From positions 1 to 20,832 of the forward strand of contig FLMG01000553.1 in the NCBI GenBank assembly GCA_900088475.1: DNA of 20,832 bases, read 5' to 3'. The notes under the pieces were generated by a model. It did no database searches, was not told the DNA's origin, and saw only the letters and a list, made by a program, of their open reading frames with translations. Shown in pieces: positions 17,680 to 20,832 of the stretch (its first letter is position 1; each line of letters opens with the position of its first letter). Both the position numbers and the translations under genes were made by a program. Source of the stretch: Hyphochytrium catenoides. Its lineage: Eukaryota; Sar; Hyphochytriomycetes; Hyphochytriales; Hyphochytriaceae.

Positions 17680-18265
17680 CTATGGTGCGCGCTTGGCTGC
17701 GGCCTTCTTAGCTGCAGTGACAGTGGTATTAGATGAGTGACAACACTACCTGTCCAGTGCGTACGTCCTACCTTTCTTCTTCTTAGCCTTCTTATCTTTG
17801 TCTTTGAATTGCTGAAGTAGAAAAAGAGAGATGGAGCCGTAAGCCAATGACGCTCACGAGACCGACGGCCTGAAGAGGTACCTGAACTTTCTTGAACATT
17901 GGTGCGGTTTTGAGGATATCCGGTAAAACTATGAACCTGATCTGGCTGCCACGAAGATAGATCTAGAAAGAGAGAGATAAGGAGAGCCTATTTCCATTCC
18001 TTGGAGAGTCTCTCACTTGCCTGTTCCAACTTGCTAACTCTGCCATCTCGCGCCGTATAGGTGACGCCACTCATCTGGAGGTTCATGCTGTGGACATGAT
18101 TAGAAAGGCAGCTGTCACCTGAAGACTTTTGACAAAGGTAGCTTACCTATCCTCGCTCTCATTGAGCAGACCTCGATAAATCTCTCCTGTCTTTAGCTCT
18201 ACAGTTATGGGGTTACCCTCTCCCTCATGGAGAAGCTTGATCGGAACGCTGGTATTCTTCGCCAT
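17680..18265 (-). CDS. SNRPD3: Small nuclear ribonucleoprotein SmD3
   Basis: Core Sm-ring protein that binds the Sm site of spliceosomal snRNAs in the nucleus. Five exons: 18147-18265, 18021-18087, 17882-17962, 17772-17811 and 17680-17711. Introns are 59, 58, 70 and 60 nt; the 339-nt total gives 112 aa. Sm1 motif: [25 protein letters not shown], then [20 protein letters not shown]. Sm2 motif: [15 protein letters not shown], followed by ILKTAPMF. The C-terminal tail is Lys/Ala-rich ([11 protein letters not shown]...) and lacks the Arg-Gly repeats typical of animal SmD3. The second intron begins GCAAGT, a GC-AG intron. Alignment to SmD3 is unambiguous along the whole Sm fold. The start ATG 18265 lies close to a divergent candidate gene on plus. 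Confidence 0.96.
17963..18020 (-). other. GC-AG intron in SmD3
   Basis: The exon end CAG is followed by GCAAGTGAG and the intron closes CTCTTTCTAG directly before the ATC codon of IYLRG. The reading frame is conserved only with this junction, and the donor otherwise matches the consensus, as most GC-AG introns do. Confidence 0.9.
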
Positions 18266-18328
18266 TCTCTTGCTTTAAGAAAGACTTCGAATTACGTTGA
18301 ACTAAGCCTCTGGGGTAAATCGCAGACG

Positions 18329-18769
18329 ATGCTCGCAAGGGGACTTCTCACGAAGCAGAACGTCGGATAGGCAGGCGCTGGGATAGCAATGTAGAGTCTA
18401 GCGTCGGAGTCGCAAGCATGTGTCAAAACCCTTTACGAGTTGCAATGATCTTCAGTCAGGAAAGAGCATTGTCAGAGCTTATTGGGGGAGCTCTTCTTGG
18501 CTCCGCACACAGCCCCTGATTGTAAAAGGGGTTACCGGCTATCGAGATCCGAAAGTTAGAGAGATCGATCGCCTCGTAGTTTCCGTACCATACATTCTTC
18601 TAGTTCTATGGAGTGTTGGGCAATCATAAATCAGTAAATGCTCATTCTCCTCTGGCAGGAGACAGCTCCTGATCTCTCCTTCTGTGAGACGGGTACAGTT
18701 TGGAAGGGGGATAGAGCTGCACGAAGAGCGCAGACCCTTGATGGCAAGCTCCTAGAATTGCTGGAGTGA
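18329..18769 (+). CDS. Weak candidate three-exon gene divergent from SmD3
   Basis: A phase-consistent reading uses 18329-18361 (MLARGLLTKQN, presequence-like), 18402-18521 and 18659-18769, giving 87 aa and ending LDGKLLELLE. The second donor GTAAAA (18522) and the acceptor CTCTGGCAG (18658) are good. The first intron (18362-18401, GTCGGA) is short with a poor donor. Several other frames are open in 18640-18840, including an ATG-started minus frame 18642-18836, so the strand is not certain. A conserved domain was not recognised. Reported because the segment from SmD3 to the phosphopantetheinyl transferase is otherwise empty for 730 bp. Confidence 0.28.
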
Positions 18770-18995
18770 GCGTCAGTGCCCTTAACGCCTTGCGCACATA
18801 TTGGGAAACCAAGACGGTACATAGCTGGTCCCACACTGTGTCCAGATTATAGGGCTCCCTCGCAAAGGACTATGAAGCTCTAGGTACAACTATAGGCAAT
18901 TTTGGAAAGGGCTTCGTCTGGACGAGCTACCAGCGCAATGAAACCAGACTAAGGTCAGCCAGGCAGACCCGTAGGCGCTTTGGGGGTCAGTGAAG

Positions 18996-20246
18996 ATGAG
19001 TGGCGACGCAGCATCTAGGTGAGTCTGGGACGGAATGCGCTGGGGAGAAAAAACTTATCTGACCTAAGCAATCGGGCTCTAAGTACTGGTCTAGAGCCGA
19101 GGAGGTGGTACGTTGACACTAGGGAATGGAGTCTTTCGGAGCAGGAATGGTCCATTATTCTAAGTACCCTACCGACAGAAGATAGGACCAAGGTATCAAA
19201 AGAATGCCTAAACCCGTAACATATGTTGATCGCTGAGAACCTCTAGATCTCCCGCTTCAGATTTGAGAAAGACCGAAAAATGGCGTTGGTAAGCAGGCTG
19301 ATTCAGCGGTCCCTGATCAGTCACTCATTTGATATACCGCTCGATGACGTCCTCATACGAAGAACTCCAGAGGTGGGCCACTGTGGCTCCCATTGTCCTT
19401 GACTTCGTGAGGGCACCAGCTGATGTTGCTCATTTCTAGGGCAAGCCCTTCTTTGAAAGCTGTGTCAAGGACCAGATCTTGCCCTCATGGAACTTCAATG
19501 TCTCACACCATGCTGGGATTGTCGCCATCGCCAGCGAGCCCGCAAGTTCTATTGGGCTCGATGTCGTCGACATTGGCGAAGAGCCACCTGGTTCCAAGTC
19601 CTTGAATGAGTTCTTCCGCCTCTTCGGTCCGTACTTCACAGACAGTGAGTGGTCTGTCATCAAAGAGTAGGATTCACTCCATCTTGCGCATTTGAGGTTA
19701 CTATTATTTACCAAAGACGTTTACTAGATCTGACGAAGATAGCGAGAAGCTGAAGGTCTTCTACTACCACTGGGCACTCAAAGAGTCATACATCAAAGCG
19801 GTAATTTATGCTTCAACCTAAAAGCAACCCCCTTGACACCAAACCCTAACATCACCATCTGTCCCTCAGGTAGGAGTTGGATTGGGTATGGACCTGCGAA
19901 GACTGAACTTTGCGTTGAGACCTGAGATCGATAATAATAGCTGGTGGTCCGCAAAGCTTCAAGTAGATGGCACCATCCTTGACGGCTGGAGGTAAGGAAG
20001 CATGCCCGAGCAACTGCTGTCGTCCTCTTCCTAACTGCTGGTGTTACTCGCATTTTGATGTCCTGAGACAGATTCTCAATACAACCCCTGGAGGGATCCT
20101 GCGTAGCAGCTGTGGCAGTTGGGCCCCCAGCAGGATCAGTGTCGTCTTGTCTTCCCCCGACCCATTTCACTCGTCTGAAGCTGGGAAATCTGCTGCCATC
20201 AGAAACCCTGCAGTTTGATCGGTCATTCTGTGGGCCCTATTCCTAG
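18996..20246 (+). CDS. AASDHPPT: 4'-phosphopantetheinyl transferase (AASDHPPT/Sfp type)
   Basis: Transfers 4'-phosphopantetheine from CoA to a Ser of acyl carrier proteins, activating fatty-acid or polyketide synthases and aminoadipate reductase. Seven exons: 18996-19018, 19084-19192, 19247-19372, 19440-19666, 19728-19800, 19870-19991 and 20072-20246. Introns are 54-80 nt; the 855-nt total gives 284 aa. Motifs in order: RWYVDTREWSLSEQEW near the N-terminus; ISRFRFEKDRKMALVSRLI; WNFNVSHHAG with His109/His110; IGLDVVD with Asp127 (metal/CoA); FRLFGPYFTDSEW; and HWALKESYIKA with Lys180/Glu181, then GVGLGMDLRRL. This is the full Sfp-type set and the layout follows human AASDHPPT, including the closing W.F and VAAVAV strands. 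The first exon encodes only MSGDAAS; it is chosen because of the GTGAGT donor and a typical 65-nt intron. Confidence 0.95.
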
Positions 20247-20266
20247 ATATCCAGAGGATTCCAGGG

Positions 20267-20533
20267 TCAGCCTGTCCTCAACATCCGCCTTTCTTTGTTG
20301 ATGGGTCCCGGGTGCTCAGCGACAGTCATACCATCGTGGAAGTAGACGTGGTTAAGAGTGTCCGGCGGCAGGAGAACGAAGGAGCAAAGGAGAAGAAGAA
20401 CTGCGCCTATCACCAGGAGAAGAAATTTATGGTGTCCAGTAGTCTTGCCAATGTGCTGCTTGAGTGAAGACAACTCTCCGCTCTTCTTCCACCGGTTGTC
20501 ATGGCTTACGCTGGTTACTTCTACAGTCGGCAT
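20267..20533 (-). CDS. Small single-pass membrane protein, unknown function
   Basis: 88 aa from ATG 20533 to TGA 20267-20269. The N-terminal 40 residues are polar and basic (HDNRWKKSGELSSLKQHIGK). A clear membrane helix FLLLVIGAVLLLLCSFVLL lies at about 45-63, followed by a 25-residue tail (DTLNHVYFHDGMTVAEHPG...). Basic residues precede the helix, so an N-in/C-out (type II) topology is likely. The frame stays open upstream to about 20700, so the N-terminus may be longer or spliced; a donor-like CTT|GTAAGC and acceptor GTGCTAG near 20690-20720 are compatible but would bound a 31-nt intron. The 3' end faces that of the phosphopantetheinyl transferase with only 20 bp between the stops. No family recognised. 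Confidence 0.5.
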   Translation of the reverse strand: MPTVEVTSVSHDNRWKKSGELSSLKQHIGKTTGHHKFLLLVIGAVLLLLCSFVLLPPDTLNHVYFHDGMTVAEHPGPINKERRMLRTG

Positions 20534-20832
20534 GCTTATCTCAAGATTCGGATTGGCGAAGCGTAGTGCCGTCCAACACGCCACAACTTGCGGGCACACG
20601 AGTAGCGGATGCGGCGGTCTCTTCTTGTCTGAGCCAACAAACAAAGAATTGAATACTCTTGTCCTCCAGCTCGACGGGGCTTTTCCAGTCTAGCACCCGT
20701 TCTGCTCGCTGTTAGCTTACAAGCTGCTGTCCTTGGCTTGCTTTATAGACCACGTGCTCCATCGCTGTCTCTTCAAGCTCTGCAGGGCACGGGCCCAAGA
20801 CATTTGGATGGAATCTGCATTTTGGTTGTCTC
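20534..20832. other. Right edge: probable 5' region of the small membrane-protein gene
   Basis: Several minus frames are open here, including one from an ATG (MEHVVYKASQGQQL) that ends at a GTAAGC donor and one starting MSWARALQSLKRQR. They may be a first exon of the small membrane-protein gene or of another gene. None can be proven from sequence alone. Confidence 0.3.

Noticed and set aside
1-20832. tRNA, rRNA, CRISPR array, transposon or bacterial operon
   Set aside because: No cloverleaf with a proper T-loop, no repeat-spacer array, no transposase or terminal repeats. GGTTCGA strings near 2566 and 5943 lack the rest of a tRNA. Gene structure is eukaryotic.

Overview
This window is nuclear DNA of a eukaryote, not a bacterium. 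Nearly every recognisable gene is split by short GT-AG introns (mostly 54-110 nt, a few about 210-230 nt, one GC-AG), often with a CTAAT/CTAAC-like branch point 15-35 nt before the acceptor. The cargo is eukaryotic: SmD3 spliceosome protein, a mitochondrial uL22, an AASDHPPT-type phosphopantetheinyl transferase, a FICD-like Fic protein and a triple NDK-domain protein. The Crinkler-like N-terminus at the left edge and the SmD3 sequence style suggest a stramenopile/oomycete-like microbe or a zoosporic fungus. This is inference; the sequence alone does not settle the lineage. The genome is gene-dense, with roughly one gene per 1-2 kb on both strands.

Layout. 1-2.7 kb (minus strand): a left-truncated Crinkler-like effector gene, then a four-exon Fic/AMPylation gene. 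2.7-5.3 kb: a short charged Cys-containing ORF, an unidentified multi-exon minus-strand gene and the 3' end of an unidentified plus-strand gene. 5.5-9.1 kb (minus): a 12-exon ankyrin protein built from three duplicated two-repeat modules, preceded by a small putative gene whose stop lies 6 nt before the ankyrin ATG. 9.5-10.5 kb (minus): mitochondrial uL22. 11.3-12.7 kb (plus): an intronless flavin amine oxidase that looks foreign to this intron-rich setting. 13.3-15.0 kb (minus): the triple nucleoside-diphosphate-kinase gene, head-to-head with a small tail-anchored protein gene. 15.5-17.3 kb: mostly unassigned, with two weak small-gene candidates. 17.7-18.3 kb (minus): SmD3. 19.0-20.2 kb (plus): phosphopantetheinyl transferase. 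20.3-20.5 kb (minus): a small single-pass membrane protein converging on it.

Most genes are unrelated housekeeping functions (splicing, mitochondrial translation, carrier-protein activation, nucleotide metabolism). The accessory signals are at the left end (Crinkler-like plus Fic, both families used by intracellular manipulators) and the intronless amine oxidase. Two genes (ankyrin and NDK) show internal triplication in which intron positions were copied together with the protein repeats. No tRNA, rRNA, CRISPR array or transposon was recognised.
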